Assembly: GCF_034424155.1 (NCBI RefSeq)
Contig: NZ_CP139992.1
Coordinates: 2,000,012 to 2,064,011 of the forward strand
DNA length: 64,000 nucleotides
Direction of reading: 5' to 3'
From: Hafnia alvei
GTDB taxonomy: Bacteria > Pseudomonadota > Gammaproteobacteria > Enterobacterales > Enterobacteriaceae
Position numbers and translations under genes: made by a program. The notes under the pieces are model-generated. The model did no database searches. It had not been told where the DNA came from and saw nothing but the letters and a program-made list of their open reading frames with translations. Shown piece by piece: positions 20,313 to 30,545 of the stretch (its first letter is position 1; every line of letters starts with the position of its first letter).

Positions 20313-20402
20313 TGGCGGTGAGAGAGGGGTTCGAACCCTCGATACGCTTTCGCGTATACACACTTTCCAGGCGTGCTCCTTCAGCCACTCAGACACCTCA
20401 CC
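20313..20402 (-). tRNA. tRNA-Ser(GGA)
   Basis: 90-nt class II tRNA with encoded CCA. The minus strand begins GGTGAGGTGTCTGAGTGGCT, has anticodon loop CTGGAAA (anticodon GGA) and a long variable arm with a TATACGCGAAAGCGTAT hairpin. The T-loop GGTTCGAACC is normal. It corresponds to E. coli serW/serX. An identical copy lies at 21146-21235. Confidence 0.95.
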
Positions 20403-20637
20403 GTTTTGTTGCCGTGCTATGCACTGCAACGGGGCGCTACTATAGGGATTCACCCCCTCAGGGTCAAGAATAATTTCAGCAAAAACGCGCGTCTGGCGAG
20501 GGAATAGCCAATCAGAGTGCTCTGACATCATCCTTGGCCGAGATGTACTACAGTTACCAGATGAAAGTTATCAAACAAAGTTTTCAAGCCAGTTCTCTCA
20601 TAATCACAATTCTCTAATCAGCCAAAAGGAAAACGTT

Positions 20638-21063
20638 ATGTCGATTGAAAAAGTTGTCTATCGTGCAAAAGCGAAAGCCACCGGCGGCCGAGATGGTCGT
20701 GCTACCTCATCTGACGGTGTGTTAGATGTGAAGTTGGGGGTACCAAAGGAAATGGGCGGCGCGGGTGGGGCGGTGACCAATCCTGAGCAACTCTTTGCCG
20801 CAGGATATTCGGCCTGTTTTCTCGGTGCGCTGAAATTTGTGGCCTCAAAAGAGAAGGTCAAAGTTCCCGCCGATGCACAGATTGAAGGCACCGTGGGGAT
20901 AGGTGAAATTCCAGGAGGCTTTGGGATTGAGGTTCAATTGGATATCAGTTTGCCAGGTGTCGAACGCAGCGTGGCCGAAGATCTGGTGAAAAAAGCCCAT
21001 CAGGTATGCCCATACTCCAACGCCACCCGCGGAAATATTGATGTGAAGCTGAACGTCCTTTAA
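20638..21063 (+). CDS. ohr: Organic hydroperoxide resistance protein (Ohr, OsmC family)
   Basis: Thiol peroxidase of 141 residues that reduces organic and lipid hydroperoxides. The two redox Cys are at 60 (GYSACF) and 124 ([13 protein letters not shown]), the Ohr arrangement. The [16 protein letters not shown] motif supports Ohr rather than classical OsmC. No ohrR regulator gene is adjacent, which is the usual partner. It is placed between two identical tRNA-Ser genes that point the opposite way. A GGAAA ribosome site precedes the ATG. Confidence 0.9.
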   Translation: MSIEKVVYRAKAKATGGRDGRATSSDGVLDVKLGVPKEMGGAGGAVTNPEQLFAAGYSACFLGALKFVASKEKVKVPADAQIEGTVGIGEIPGGFGIEVQLDISLPGVERSVAEDLVKKAHQVCPYSNATRGNIDVKLNVL

Positions 21064-21104
21064 CTATTCAGTACGTCAGTACGAACGCATGAATGACAAA
21101 AAGC

Positions 21105-21136
21105 AAAAAGCCCTGAATTTTCATTCAGGGCTTTTT
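21105..21136. terminator. Terminator between ohr and the second tRNA-Ser
   Basis: AGCCCTGAAT/ATTCAGGGCT stem, TTTC loop, A-run and T-run on either side. It is almost the same as the terminator beside the first tRNA copy. Confidence 0.85.
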
Positions 21137-21145
21137 GTTAGAATA

Positions 21146-21235
21146 TGGCGGTGAGAGAGGGGTTCGAACCCTCGATACGCTTTCGCGTATACACACTTTC
21201 CAGGCGTGCTCCTTCAGCCACTCAGACACCTCACC
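21146..21235 (-). tRNA. tRNA-Ser(GGA), second copy
   Basis: Identical over all 90 nt to the copy at 20313-20402, with the same upstream-of-terminator GAATA spacer. It reads UCC/UCU serine codons. Confidence 0.95.
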
Positions 21236-21387
21236 GTTTATCGCCACGTCGCCGTTGCGATGGGCGCTAATGTAGGGAAAACAGCGTGATGCGTCAACTT
21301 TATTTTTATCAAAACCAACTGTTTAGCTAAACAATCAGCAGATTGTTGTTTTCCTCAACGATAGCTGGCGTCTTTTACAACATTCCC

Positions 21388-22569
21388 TCAGTGTCCGTAG
21401 CGTTTTTGCCATTCAGCATCCAATGCCACTTGCCACGATGGATGAGGTTCTGCGATGGCGCTAAACAGCGGTTTCTGCTCGGTAAATAGCGCACGCTGAA
21501 CCTGTGGTAAACGCTCAACGTCTAACACGCTAGGATCTCCCCATTGTTTGCTATCGGCCTTGCGCGCCTGTGCCTCCGGCGACATCAGGAAATTAATCAC
21601 AACCTCCGCAGCGGGTTTAGCGCGTGCGTTGAAAGGGATCGCTAAGAAATGCACGTTGGTGAGTGCCCCCTGATTTAATGCGTAAGTTTGCGCATTGGGC
21701 GGCAGGCTACCGGCGGCAATGGCCGCTGGCGCAATACCAGGGTTAAACGTAATCGCCATATCAAGCTCATTATCGTTAAACATCTGGATCATCTGTGCAT
21801 CGCTGGTGGGGAAGATTTTCCCTTGTCGCCATAGGAACGGATGCAGAGCGTCGAGATAAGCCCACAGCGGTGCCGTATCACGGGCAAACTTTTCTGGATC
21901 GACAGGTTTGTCTAGTGCAACGCCAGACGTTAATCCAATCAGCGCCGTTTTCAAGAAACTGGAACCGTGGAATTGAGGAGGGCGTGGATAGGTGATTCGC
22001 CCAGGATGAACTTTCGCATAATTAAGCAATGCGGAAAGATCGGCAGGAGGATTCGGTGTGGCTTTTACATCGTGGATAAAGACCAGTTGCCCGACGCCCC
22101 AAGGCGCTTCAAATCCGTCGGTTGGTACGGTGAAATCCTGCGTTACCGGTAGTTTTTTATCCACCCACTGCCAGTTGGGTAAAGCCTGTACGAATGGGCC
22201 ATACAGTAACCCATTCTGTTTTAAAGCATTGAAATTTTCGCCGTTGACCCACACTAAATCAGCGCTACCATTTGCGGTATTACCCGCGGCTTTCTCTGCG
22301 CGAATGCGGTTGACCGTTTCGGCAATATCAGCCACTTTGACCTGTTTTAGCGTAATGCCGTAGCGGGTTTGTAGCTCACCTGTTGCCCAGTCGAGATAGC
22401 TATTCACCTGCGTGCTACCTCCCCAAGCGTTGAAATAAACCGTTTGACCTTTTGCCTGTTGCTGAGCTTGCGCCCATGCAGTAGTGGATCCAGTGGCATC
22501 AGCGTACACCGTAGGGGCAAGCAAACACAAACTGGTCAAAAGGGTAGGGAGTAGATTTCGCAGACGCAT
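21388..22569 (-). CDS. ynjB: YnjB-like ABC transporter substrate-binding protein
   Basis: Periplasmic binding protein of 393 residues with a signal peptide ([25 protein letters not shown]). The body matches E. coli YnjB ([17 protein letters not shown]), of the thiamine/iron/spermidine-type binding protein class. Ligand is not known. Start 22569 is chosen because AAGG lies six bases upstream and it begins at the signal peptide; the longer frame to 22680 would bury it. In E. coli it belongs to ynjABCD, but no permease or ATPase gene follows here, so it is an orphan in this window. Confidence 0.85.
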   Translation of the reverse strand: MRLRNLLPTLLTSLCLLAPTVYADATGSTTAWAQAQQQAKGQTVYFNAWGGSTQVNSYLDWATGELQTRYGITLKQVKVADIAETVNRIRAEKAAGNTANGSADLVWVNGENFNALKQNGLLYGPFVQALPNWQWVDKKLPVTQDFTVPTDGFEAPWGVGQLVFIHDVKATPNPPADLSALLNYAKVHPGRITYPRPPQFHGSSFLKTALIGLTSGVALDKPVDPEKFARDTAPLWAYLDALHPFLWRQGKIFPTSDAQMIQMFNDNELDMAITFNPGIAPAAIAAGSLPPNAQTYALNQGALTNVHFLAIPFNARAKPAAEVVINFLMSPEAQARKADSKQWGDPSVLDVERLPQVQRALFTEQKPLFSAIAEPHPSWQVALDAEWQKRYGH

Positions 22570-22886
22570 AATCAGCCTTATCAATAATGAAAACCAGATT
22601 GTAATGGCCTTTGTATATAAAAACATTAGCGCCAAGCCAGATACATGATGCTGGTGTAAGTTTTTAAAACCAGTAAACATGAATAGTTACGCCAATAAAC
22701 TGGATAAATAATGACTAAACAGACGAAATAACAACATTAATTCTGGTGTTTTGGATATTTATCCCGCTAAATGAGAACGAGGCTTGAACAAAAGATAACG
22801 GAATAATAGCCAACAAGCCCGCCGAGTCTAGGCTCAGGTAACTCTCAGGAAGAGTGTGTACAACATCATTTAGCAAGGGGAAAGCG
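22570..22886. other. Divergent promoter region, ynjB-like / POT transporter
   Basis: About 315 AT-rich bases between divergent genes. Both promoters must be here, but I see no distinct operator. Confidence 0.3.
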
Positions 22887-24368
22887 GTGAGCTCGACGAC
22901 ACCCATTCAACCATCTTCACACCGCAGCGCCATTCCGGCTGGCTCTGGTGCTCTATTCTTTATCCAAACCTTTTCAACGCTTGGTTTTGCCGTGCTTTAT
23001 TCTACCTTGGTTCTTTATGCGACCAAGCGCTTAGGATTTAGCGAAAGCGATGCCAATGCCATGATGGGCGTATTTGGTGCGTTTAACTATGGTCTCCACC
23101 TGTTTGGTGGCTATCTCGGCGGCCGTTGTCTGAGCAACCGTAACCTCTTTATTTTAGGTATGGTATTGCAGGTGATCGGCTGTTACATGATTGCTGAGAT
23201 GGGCGTATCTGGTCTGTATTGGGGATTGGCGATGTTCCTCACCGGCAGCGGATTAAACGTCACCTGCCTGAACATGATGCTGACTCAGCGCTTTGCGCCG
23301 GACGACGATCGCCGTGAGGGCGCATTCCTGTGGAACTATGCGGGCATGAACCTTGGCTTTTTTGCCGGTTTTGCCGTCGCCGGTTATTTCCAACTCAGTG
23401 AAAACTATCGTGCACTGTTCTTATTTGCCACTATCGGCAATGCGGTTGCCATTCTGGTGACGCTGTCGCGCTGGCAAATTTTGGCGGACATCAACACGCC
23501 GCTGAAGCAGGCATCGCGTAAATCGTTCTATTTGCGCATGCTTGCGGGCTTAGTGGTGTTGGTGGCATTGGTGCCGATTATTCGTGTGCTACTGACCCAC
23601 GCCGATTTCAGCAGCTATTTTGTGGTGGTGCTCGGCATACTGATTTTCATCATGCTGTGCATTATGACGCTGCGTCATCGTGAAGCCGACGAACGCCGCC
23701 GCATGGTTGCCTATCTGATTTTAGCCGCGGGCTCTCTGGTGTTTTGGTCACTGTATCAGCTGGCACCTATGGGGCTGATGCTGTTCTCTGAACATAATAT
23801 CGATCTGAATGTTTATGGGCTGCGCGTGGCACCTCAGTGGATTCAGAACATCAATACCGTCGTGATTGTCGTCGGCGGGCCGCTGATGGCGCTACTGTTT
23901 AAACGCCTGCGTGAACGTGGCTTAAACATTGATATACCTTTGCAATTTTGTGCCTCACTGTTTTGCATGGGATTAGGTATGCTGGTTCTGCCACTGGGGA
24001 TCCAACTTGCAGGCGGTGATGGTTTAGTCGCATTCAAATGGATAGCGTTGAGCTATGTGCTGCAAAGCTTTGGTGAACTGATGATTTCTCCGATTGGTTA
24101 CGCGATGATCGGCAAACTGGCACCGGCACGCCATCAAGGTTTGATGATGGGCTGCTGGATGATGGTAACCGGCGTGGCCTCCGTGCTGGCCGGATATGTT
24201 TCGGGGCTGATGCCGCAAAATAGCGGTAGTACGCCGTTGGAAACTAACCCAGGCTATAGCAGCGTATTCAATGCGCTAGGCTGGGGTTCTGTCGCTACGG
24301 GCGTAGTGTTGGTGTTGTTAATCCCGCTGCTGCGTCGATTAATTGCCCAACAGCGTCAGGCTAGCTAA
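22887..24368 (+). CDS. POT/PTR-family proton-dependent oligopeptide transporter
   Basis: MFS peptide permease of 493 residues with about 12-14 membrane segments. The FGAFNYGLHLFGGYLGGR region and the FFAGFAVAGYFQLSENYRALF segment fit the POT signature areas, and LISPIGYAMIGKLAP-type sequence (MISPIGYAMIGKLAPARHQG) is typical near helix 10. It is distinct from the four E. coli Dtp proteins as far as I can judge, so I give no symbol. The GTG at 22887 has AAGGGG six bases upstream; the longer GTG at 22854 lacks a site. Confidence 0.85.
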   Translation: MSSTTPIQPSSHRSAIPAGSGALFFIQTFSTLGFAVLYSTLVLYATKRLGFSESDANAMMGVFGAFNYGLHLFGGYLGGRCLSNRNLFILGMVLQVIGCYMIAEMGVSGLYWGLAMFLTGSGLNVTCLNMMLTQRFAPDDDRREGAFLWNYAGMNLGFFAGFAVAGYFQLSENYRALFLFATIGNAVAILVTLSRWQILADINTPLKQASRKSFYLRMLAGLVVLVALVPIIRVLLTHADFSSYFVVVLGILIFIMLCIMTLRHREADERRRMVAYLILAAGSLVFWSLYQLAPMGLMLFSEHNIDLNVYGLRVAPQWIQNINTVVIVVGGPLMALLFKRLRERGLNIDIPLQFCASLFCMGLGMLVLPLGIQLAGGDGLVAFKWIALSYVLQSFGELMISPIGYAMIGKLAPARHQGLMMGCWMMVTGVASVLAGYVSGLMPQNSGSTPLETNPGYSSVFNALGWGSVATGVVLVLLIPLLRRLIAQQRQAS

Positions 24369-24419
24369 TACTGCAACGAGCGAACAATACGATTAAGACA
24401 GAAAAACTGGAGGCACGAA

Positions 24420-25361
24420 GTGGATATCATTTACTACCATCCGTTTTTTAATGCGCAGATTTGGCTGGATGGTATGCGGAAACGTTTACCGGAAGCGAAT
24501 ATTCGCCAGTGGCAGCCTGGGGATGATAAGCCCGCAGACTACGCGCTGGTTTGGCAACCGCCGTTTGAGATGCTGGCTAAGCGCCAAGATCTACGCGGTG
24601 TATTTGCGCTGGGCGCGGGCGTTGACGCGATTTTAGCTCAGGAAAGGGCAAATCCCGGAACATTGCCGAAAGGTGTTCCGCTGGTGCGTTTAGAAGACAC
24701 AGGAATGGCTTTGCAGATGGAAGAGTATGCCGCTGCTGCTGCGCTGCGCTATTTCCGTCGCTTCGATGAGTATGACCTACAGCAGCGTCAGGGCGTATGG
24801 CAGTATCTGGCACCGCATGACGCCTCTCAGTTTGTGGTGGGTGTTTTGGGAGCGGGAGTTCTGGGCGGAAAAGTGGCGGAGCGGTTGGCTTCATTTGGCC
24901 TACAGGTTCGCTGCTGGAGCCGCACGGAAAAGCATTATAGCGACGTTCAGAGTTTCTTCGGTCAAGATCAGTTTGCGTCGTTCCTGCAAGGGACTCAGTT
25001 GCTGATAAACCTGCTACCGAATACGCCAGAAACCGTGGGTATTCTCGACCAGTCTCTGTTTGCGCAGCTCAATGCGGGTGCCTATATCATCAACTTGGCG
25101 CGCGGTGCGCACATGAAAGAGGATGATTTGCTGGCGGCGCTGGAATCTGGACAGGTTGCTGCGGCAACGCTCGACGTGTTCGCCAAAGAACCTTTGGCGA
25201 CCGATCATCCTTTCTGGAAACACCCTCGCGTGACGATTACACCACACATCGCCGCTATCACGCTGCCAGAGGTCGCGATGGATTATGTCGCACAGAACAT
25301 CTTGGCGATTGAGGCGGGGAAAACGCCGGAAGGTGTAGTAAACATGGATTTAGGTTATTGA
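24420..25361 (+). CDS. ghrA: Glyoxylate/hydroxypyruvate reductase A
   Basis: GhrA reduces glyoxylate to glycolate and hydroxypyruvate to glycerate with NADPH. The 313-residue protein belongs to the D-isomer-specific 2-hydroxyacid dehydrogenases. The Rossmann motif GVLGAGVLGGKVAERL is near residue 140. Catalytic Arg is in NLARGAH near 227 and His in TPHIAAIT near 278. It starts at GTG with GGAG upstream. It leads ghrA-ycdX-ycdY, the same order as E. coli. Confidence 0.95.
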   Translation: MDIIYYHPFFNAQIWLDGMRKRLPEANIRQWQPGDDKPADYALVWQPPFEMLAKRQDLRGVFALGAGVDAILAQERANPGTLPKGVPLVRLEDTGMALQMEEYAAAAALRYFRRFDEYDLQQRQGVWQYLAPHDASQFVVGVLGAGVLGGKVAERLASFGLQVRCWSRTEKHYSDVQSFFGQDQFASFLQGTQLLINLLPNTPETVGILDQSLFAQLNAGAYIINLARGAHMKEDDLLAALESGQVAAATLDVFAKEPLATDHPFWKHPRVTITPHIAAITLPEVAMDYVAQNILAIEAGKTPEGVVNMDLGY

Positions 25362-25465
25362 TGCTTTAGAAAATATTCATTGCTGTATGAATACGTTCTA
25401 TTTGCTAACCTTATAGGGACACGCCTGCTGGTGCCAAAACCAGCGGGCCTTAGACAGGAGAAGCC

Positions 25466-26203
25466 ATGTATCCCGTAGATTTGCATATGCACACCGTGGC
25501 AAGTACCCACGCCTACAGCACCCTTCATGACTATATCGCCCAAGCAAAAAAGTGTGGCATCAAACTTTTCGCCATTACCGATCACGGCCCTGACATGGCC
25601 GATGCGCCGCATTATTGGCATTTTATGAACATGCGTGTGTGGCCACGTATTGTGGATGGCGTGGCTATTTTACGCGGCATCGAATCCAATATTAAGAATA
25701 CGCAGGGCGAAATTGACTGCACGGGGCGAATGTTAGACGAGATGGATCTGATTATTGCGGGATTTCACGAGCCGGTTTTTGCACCGCGCGACCGCGATAG
25801 CCATACTGAGGCCATGATCGCCACGATGGCCAATGGCGATGCAGACATTATTAGTCATCCGGGTAATCCGAAATTTCCAATCGATATTCGCGCGGTGGCT
25901 GAAGCAGCTGCGCGTTATAATGTGGCGCTAGAGCTGAATAACTCATCATTTACACATTCTCGAATTGGCAGTGAAGCAAACTGCCGCGCCATTGCGGAAG
26001 CGGTGCGTGATGCCGGCGGTTACCTGTCGCTAGGGTCAGATTCACATGTCGCATTTTCGCTGGGAAGTTTTGATCACTGTATCCGAATCATGAATGAGGT
26101 AAACTTCCCGCAGGATCGGGTGCTCAATGTAACGCCGCGCCGTCTGCTCGATTTTCTGGTTGAACGAGGGAAGAAAGCCATCCCCGAACTGGCTGATTGG
26201 TAA
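25466..26203 (+). CDS. ycdX: PHP-domain phosphatase YcdX
   Basis: Metal-dependent (trinuclear zinc) phosphatase of 245 residues, PHP superfamily. Metal-binding motifs are visible: DLHMHTVAS at residues 5-13, ITDHGPD near 37, GFHEPVF near 98, SHPGNPKF near 131 and SDSHVAF near 192. The E. coli protein promotes swarming together with YcdY. An AGGAG ribosome site precedes the ATG. It follows ghrA by about 100 bases. Confidence 0.93.
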   Translation: MYPVDLHMHTVASTHAYSTLHDYIAQAKKCGIKLFAITDHGPDMADAPHYWHFMNMRVWPRIVDGVAILRGIESNIKNTQGEIDCTGRMLDEMDLIIAGFHEPVFAPRDRDSHTEAMIATMANGDADIISHPGNPKFPIDIRAVAEAAARYNVALELNNSSFTHSRIGSEANCRAIAEAVRDAGGYLSLGSDSHVAFSLGSFDHCIRIMNEVNFPQDRVLNVTPRRLLDFLVERGKKAIPELADW

Positions 26204-26292
26204 TCAACTAGCGATTTGCTTGAAGTGACAATGTCACATTTTAAGCCGTTTTTGTAGGCCACATTTTCAGGCCATATATTTCAGGATTAAAG

Positions 26293-26865
26293 ATGAACGA
26301 TTTTTCTATCATCTGCCGTTTGCTGGGAAGCCTGTTTTCCCGTCAGCCGCAGGATGCTGTACTGACCCCTGTATTTGATCTGATGGCGCAAGGTAAACTG
26401 CAACAGTTTTGGCCAATTGAGCAAGACGGCCTACTGACCCGTTTGCAAACCGCCGCTAAAGATCGTGCCGCGTTAAGCGTTGATTATAACGCCATGTTTG
26501 GCGGTGCCGACGCGTCAGTCGATATTCATCGTAGCGATTATCAAGAGAATGCGACCGAGCAGGAAGTTCGCGATTTCTTAACCCAGCGTGGAATGCCTTT
26601 AGGCGACCAGCCTGCTGATGCCTTTGGGCAGTTGCTGCTGGCCGCATCATGGTTGGAAGATCAGTCGGCCGAAGACGAAGTTCAGGCGCAAATCGCGCTG
26701 TTTGATGAGTATTTACTGCCGTGGTGTGGGAAGTTCTTGGGCAAAGTCGAAGCGCATGCAACCACGGCGTTTTATCGCACGCTGGCTGAATTGACGCGTG
26801 AAGCACTTCAGGCTATGTGGGATGAACTTTCTGAAGGCGAAGACTCTGCCGAAGACGCAGAATAA
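26293..26865 (+). CDS. ycdY: TorD/DmsD-family chaperone YcdY
   Basis: All-helical protein of 190 residues, redox enzyme maturation chaperone family. The E. coli homologue activates YcdX, probably by helping zinc loading. The family HRSDYQE-type region (IHRSDYQENATEQEVRDFL) near residue 75 is present. The C-terminus is acidic. It ends the ghrA-ycdX-ycdY group and is followed by a strong terminator. Confidence 0.92.
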   Translation: MNDFSIICRLLGSLFSRQPQDAVLTPVFDLMAQGKLQQFWPIEQDGLLTRLQTAAKDRAALSVDYNAMFGGADASVDIHRSDYQENATEQEVRDFLTQRGMPLGDQPADAFGQLLLAASWLEDQSAEDEVQAQIALFDEYLLPWCGKFLGKVEAHATTAFYRTLAELTREALQAMWDELSEGEDSAEDAE

Positions 26866-26884
26866 ATGCTTCAATCTGATAAAT

Positions 26885-26920
26885 AAAAAGCCGGTGTTCA
26901 TAATTGAACACCGGCTTTTT
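26885..26920. terminator. Bidirectional terminator between ycdY and yceB
   Basis: 16-bp perfect stem AAAAAGCCGGTGTTCA with a TAAT loop; it ends in T5 on either strand. Confidence 0.9.
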
Positions 26921-26936
26921 ATTATGGGAGAGAGCA

Positions 26937-27500
26937 TTAGTCAGTGAAAGGAATAATGATTTCGCCCGGTTTAACTTCGATACCTTTAGCCAGTTTTTTC
27001 GCCAAGGCTTCTTTTTCGCTCTTATTCGGATCTAACGTATAAACGGCTTTTTCGTTGAAATAGGTTTTCAACGATTGGTTCAAATACGGAACCACCGCTT
27101 TCATCACGCCAGACATTTTTTCAGGTTTGACCGTGTAATCGGTTAATTCCATATCCCGCAGGAAAATGGCACCTTGCTCGCTGTTATAAACCGGCTGAGC
27201 CTGTAGCGTGATTTGCAGATCGCTGGTTTGTGGGCCGAGAATGGAGCTGATATTGACTTTGGCATGACCCGTTAGGGTAACTTTATTGGGATCAGTACGC
27301 CCAATTTGGCTGTTTAGTTGGTCGACGGTAATGTCGGCGTCAACTAATCCAGAGATACCAATTTGTTTCTGGAAATTATTATACTTTTGCAGATATTGGT
27401 TCATATCCTGCTCAGTAATGGTGTATTGGGTCAGTTTATTACAGGCTGCTAATACCAGCCCCGCAGCAACGATCCCTGCTATATAAATCGCCTTCTTCAT
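26937..27500 (-). CDS. yceB: DUF1439 lipoprotein YceB
   Basis: Putative lipoprotein of 187 residues. The signal peptide ends LVLAACN, with lipidated Cys at residue 20 and Asn at +2. The mature part (ITEQDMNQYLQKYNNFQKQ, then VTLTGHAKVNISSILG) matches E. coli YceB, a SMP/lipid-binding-like fold of unknown function. In E. coli grxB lies between yceB and mdtH; it is missing here. Confidence 0.9.
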   Translation of the reverse strand: MKKAIYIAGIVAAGLVLAACNKLTQYTITEQDMNQYLQKYNNFQKQIGISGLVDADITVDQLNSQIGRTDPNKVTLTGHAKVNISSILGPQTSDLQITLQAQPVYNSEQGAIFLRDMELTDYTVKPEKMSGVMKAVVPYLNQSLKTYFNEKAVYTLDPNKSEKEALAKKLAKGIEVKPGEIIIPFTD

Positions 27501-27764
27501 ATCATCTGACCTCTAAATACAGAATAAATAAGTGTGCTAATTAACATGCTGATGTTATCGACCTGATTGTGTCATAGATCTGCCAGAGAAAAAAATAACG
27601 TATGTTTCATCCTGTTAATACACATTTATGACAGGACGAGAGGCCTCTTTTTTCATAGATATTAAGGCAAAGTGTGCGAATGAATTTAGAGGGAACGCCC
27701 TGCGTTCTGAATCAGATAATGACGAAAATTCAGAACGCAGTAAGTAAGATTAAGATGATGTGCT

Positions 27765-28970
27765 TTAGTTTCCGCCCAGCACGGCAGGAGCGATGCTGCG
27801 TTGATTGAACTGCCAGTACAGGAGAATCAGCGTGAGCACGCCGACCACGCCGAGTAAAAACCAGGGCAGTTCAGGCGTTCCGAGCGCTTGACCGGTGTCA
27901 TACATCCAGCCGCCGCCGGTATAGCCAATAGCGCCACCCAGCGCTAAGCCTAAACGGCTAAAGCCCATATAGCTGCCGCGCGCACGCGGGTCAGCCAGCG
28001 AGGCACTTAACGTTTCACGTGCGGGTTCGGCAATAATGGAGCCAAAATAGAAGCAGCAAATTAAAATAAACAGCGTGCGAAGTTCCGTTGCGAGACCCAC
28101 AGGGAACAGGCTGATGGTCATAATCAATAATCCAAACATCAGCCGTGTTTCGAGGCGGAAATGTTTTTCGCTCCAGCGAGCAATTGGGTAGAGCAGCGTT
28201 AGAGACAGCGTGGCTTCTATGGCGTACATCCATTTGACCGCCTTTGGCGTGCCGGCAATTTCGTTAACTATAATGGGCAGCATTAGCATCACCTGCACGG
28301 CAAGCATGTAGTAACCCGTCAGCGTCAGCACATAGAGCAGAAAACGGCGATCGCGAATGACGCGCATCATGCCTTCTTTGATCGGCGCACGAACTGTCGA
28401 AATTCGATAGGCGGGTAATAGCCACGCATTACAGGCCGCCGCTAGCACAAAAATGGCCGCACCCACCCAGCAGACATAGTGAAAGTCGTACTGAAGCAGC
28501 CAGCTACCGATCAGCGCGCCCACCACGGCACCGGCGCTGTCTTGCATCATCAACAATGAATAAAAGCGGCTACGCTCATGCGGGCGGGTCAGTTTAATCA
28601 CCAGCGCGGTACGCGGCGGATCAAACAGCGTTCCACCCAGCGCAGAGAGCGCGCAGGAGAGCCACAGAATCCAAGGTTCGCTGGCAACCGCCATCGAGGC
28701 GAAACCCGCTGCACGCAACAACATGCCAATCACGATCATCGGTTTTGCACCAAAGCGGTCAGCGATGGCACCCCCAAAAATCCCTAATCCTTGCTGGACT
28801 AATTGTCGTAATCCCAGTGCCGCTCCCACGACCACCGCTGCCCAACCAAGTTGGTCGACGAAGCGAATTGAAATAAGAGGGAAAACGACAAAGAAACCGA
28901 GTACAACCAGTAAATTGTCTAACAATAAAAAGTACTTACCCAAGCTCCTAGCTTGCGACACCAGCGACAT
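27765..28970 (-). CDS. mdtH: Multidrug MFS transporter MdtH
   Basis: Twelve-helix major facilitator of 401 residues, near-identical in pattern to E. coli MdtH ([19 protein letters not shown] start; [12 protein letters not shown] between helices 2 and 3; [11 protein letters not shown] near residue 118). Overexpression of the E. coli gene gives modest quinolone resistance. It is divergent from rimJ. Confidence 0.93.
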   Translation of the reverse strand: MSLVSQARSLGKYFLLLDNLLVVLGFFVVFPLISIRFVDQLGWAAVVVGAALGLRQLVQQGLGIFGGAIADRFGAKPMIVIGMLLRAAGFASMAVASEPWILWLSCALSALGGTLFDPPRTALVIKLTRPHERSRFYSLLMMQDSAGAVVGALIGSWLLQYDFHYVCWVGAAIFVLAAACNAWLLPAYRISTVRAPIKEGMMRVIRDRRFLLYVLTLTGYYMLAVQVMLMLPIIVNEIAGTPKAVKWMYAIEATLSLTLLYPIARWSEKHFRLETRLMFGLLIMTISLFPVGLATELRTLFILICCFYFGSIIAEPARETLSASLADPRARGSYMGFSRLGLALGGAIGYTGGGWMYDTGQALGTPELPWFLLGVVGVLTLILLYWQFNQRSIAPAVLGGN

Positions 28971-29264
28971 GTTTCACCATCAGCGAGAAAATAAAAAAGG
29001 AGGGATTGACTCGTTCATTTTCTACCCATTTTCAGCGTGGGTATAGGTTTGATTAATAATATTTTTCTGCAAATAGTCGACCTCATAATACTTTTCATTA
29101 TGAGCAGTGAGAAATTAACCGTTAACTGGATTACAGAAATAGAAGAAAAAGGCCTTAACAGCAGCTAAGTGCGCAATATTGCTACAGCTAAGGTATTACC
29201 CGCCATACAAAGAGCGGTTATAGTGATAAGTAATAAAATGTTTGCATGTGGGGCTGGAGAATTG
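28971..29264. other. mdtH/rimJ divergent promoter region with a short ORF
   Basis: Nearly 300 AT-rich bases. A 22-codon ORF at 29100-29168 (MSSEKLTVNWITEIEEKGLN plus two residues) has no good ribosome site. I see no defined operator. Confidence 0.3.
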
Positions 29265-29849
29265 ATGTTTGGCTATCACAATAGCGGGCCAAAAGTCCGT
29301 TTAACCACCGACCGTCTAGTGGTGCGTTTGGTTCATGACCGCGATGCCTATCGCTTGGCCGACTATTACGCAGAAAACCGCGAATTCCTAAAACCGTGGG
29401 AACCTGTACGCGATGAAAGTCATTGTTATCCTTCGGGCTGGCAGGCGCGATTAGGGCTTATCAATGAGCTGCAGAAACAGGGCAGCGCCTACTATTTTCT
29501 GTTGCTTGATCCCGATGAGAATGAAGTTCGAGGCGTGGCTAATTTTAGTAACGTGCTGCGCGGCTCTTTCCATGCCTGCTATCTCGGCTATTCACTCGGT
29601 GAGAAATGGCAGGGGCAAGGGTTGATGTATGAAGGTGCGCAAGCGGCAATTCGTTATATGTTTCGTCAGCAGCGGCTGCATCGAATTATGGCTAACTATA
29701 TGCCGCATAACCAACGCAGTGGGGATTTGCTCAAACGTATGGGCTTTGAGAAAGAGGGCTATGCCAAAGATTATCTGCTGATTAACGGTAAATGGCAGGA
29801 TCACGTTTTGACAGCGCTGGTTAATCGAGAATGGACTGCGCCGCGCTAA
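29265..29849 (+). CDS. rimJ: Ribosomal protein S5 alanine N-acetyltransferase
   Basis: GNAT-family enzyme of 194 residues that acetylates the N-terminal alanine of ribosomal protein S5. It starts [20 protein letters not shown] and carries [20 protein letters not shown] near residue 43 and the acetyl-CoA loop [12 protein letters not shown] near 110. The start at 29265 matches the family and has GGAG seven bases before it; the longer frame to 29169 is not needed. yceH follows closely. Confidence 0.95.
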   Translation: MFGYHNSGPKVRLTTDRLVVRLVHDRDAYRLADYYAENREFLKPWEPVRDESHCYPSGWQARLGLINELQKQGSAYYFLLLDPDENEVRGVANFSNVLRGSFHACYLGYSLGEKWQGQGLMYEGAQAAIRYMFRQQRLHRIMANYMPHNQRSGDLLKRMGFEKEGYAKDYLLINGKWQDHVLTALVNREWTAPR

Positions 29850-29878
29850 CTGTTTGCGTTCACAAGGATCTAAGACCA

Positions 29879-30535
29879 ATGAAAAACCCATTATCTGCAC
29901 TGGAAGCTCGCGTGATTGGCTGCTTTCTTGAAAAACAGGTCACCACGCCCGATCAATATCCACTTTCGCTCAATGGCTTAACTACCGCCTGCAATCAGAA
30001 AACCAACCGTGAACCGGTGATGGATCTCAGCGAGTCAGACGTCCAGTCCACGTTGGATTTATTGATGAAGAAGCATCAGGTGCGCTCGTTAAGCATTCCG
30101 GGCAGTCGCGTGATGAAATATGAACACAGGTTCTGTAACTCAGAGTTCGGCAACCTGAAATTCTCAGATGCTGAAGTCGCGGTGGTGTGCTGCCTGTTAC
30201 TTCGTGGGCCACAAACCCCCGGCGAGCTGCGCACGCGAACCAACCGTATGCATGAGTTTAGCGATGTAACGCAGGTTGAGCAGGTGTTGAATGAGTTAGC
30301 ATCGCGTGAAGATGGCCCTTTTGTGGTTCGTCTAGAACGTGAAGCGGGTAAACGTGAAAGTCGCTATGCGCATCTCTTTAGCGGTGAGGTTGAAAACGTT
30401 GCGACCTCGCCTATTGAAAGTACCTACAGTGCGCCGGTTGATAGTGGATTAGCCGAGCGTGTCGAAGCGCTTGAAGCCGAAGTGGCAGAGTTAAAAGAGC
30501 GCGTACAAAGTTTGCTGGATCACCTTGCTGACTAA
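29879..30535 (+). CDS. yceH: UPF0502 protein YceH
   Basis: Protein of 218 residues with two winged-helix-like domains ([24 protein letters not shown] at the start; [23 protein letters not shown] near residue 98) and a short C-terminal coiled coil ([19 protein letters not shown]). Function unknown. The start at 29879 follows rimJ by 29 bases; the longer frame overlaps rimJ and lacks a site. It precedes the oxidoreductase gene by 10 bases. Confidence 0.92.
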   Translation: MKNPLSALEARVIGCFLEKQVTTPDQYPLSLNGLTTACNQKTNREPVMDLSESDVQSTLDLLMKKHQVRSLSIPGSRVMKYEHRFCNSEFGNLKFSDAEVAVVCCLLLRGPQTPGELRTRTNRMHEFSDVTQVEQVLNELASREDGPFVVRLEREAGKRESRYAHLFSGEVENVATSPIESTYSAPVDSGLAERVEALEAEVAELKERVQSLLDHLAD

Positions 30536-30545
30536 GAGAACAAGA

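Noticed and set aside
29100-29168. 22-codon ORF MSSEKLTVNWITEIEEKGLN...
   Set aside because: Polar and plausible as a peptide, but no Shine-Dalgarno and no known relative; mentioned only in the intergenic entry.
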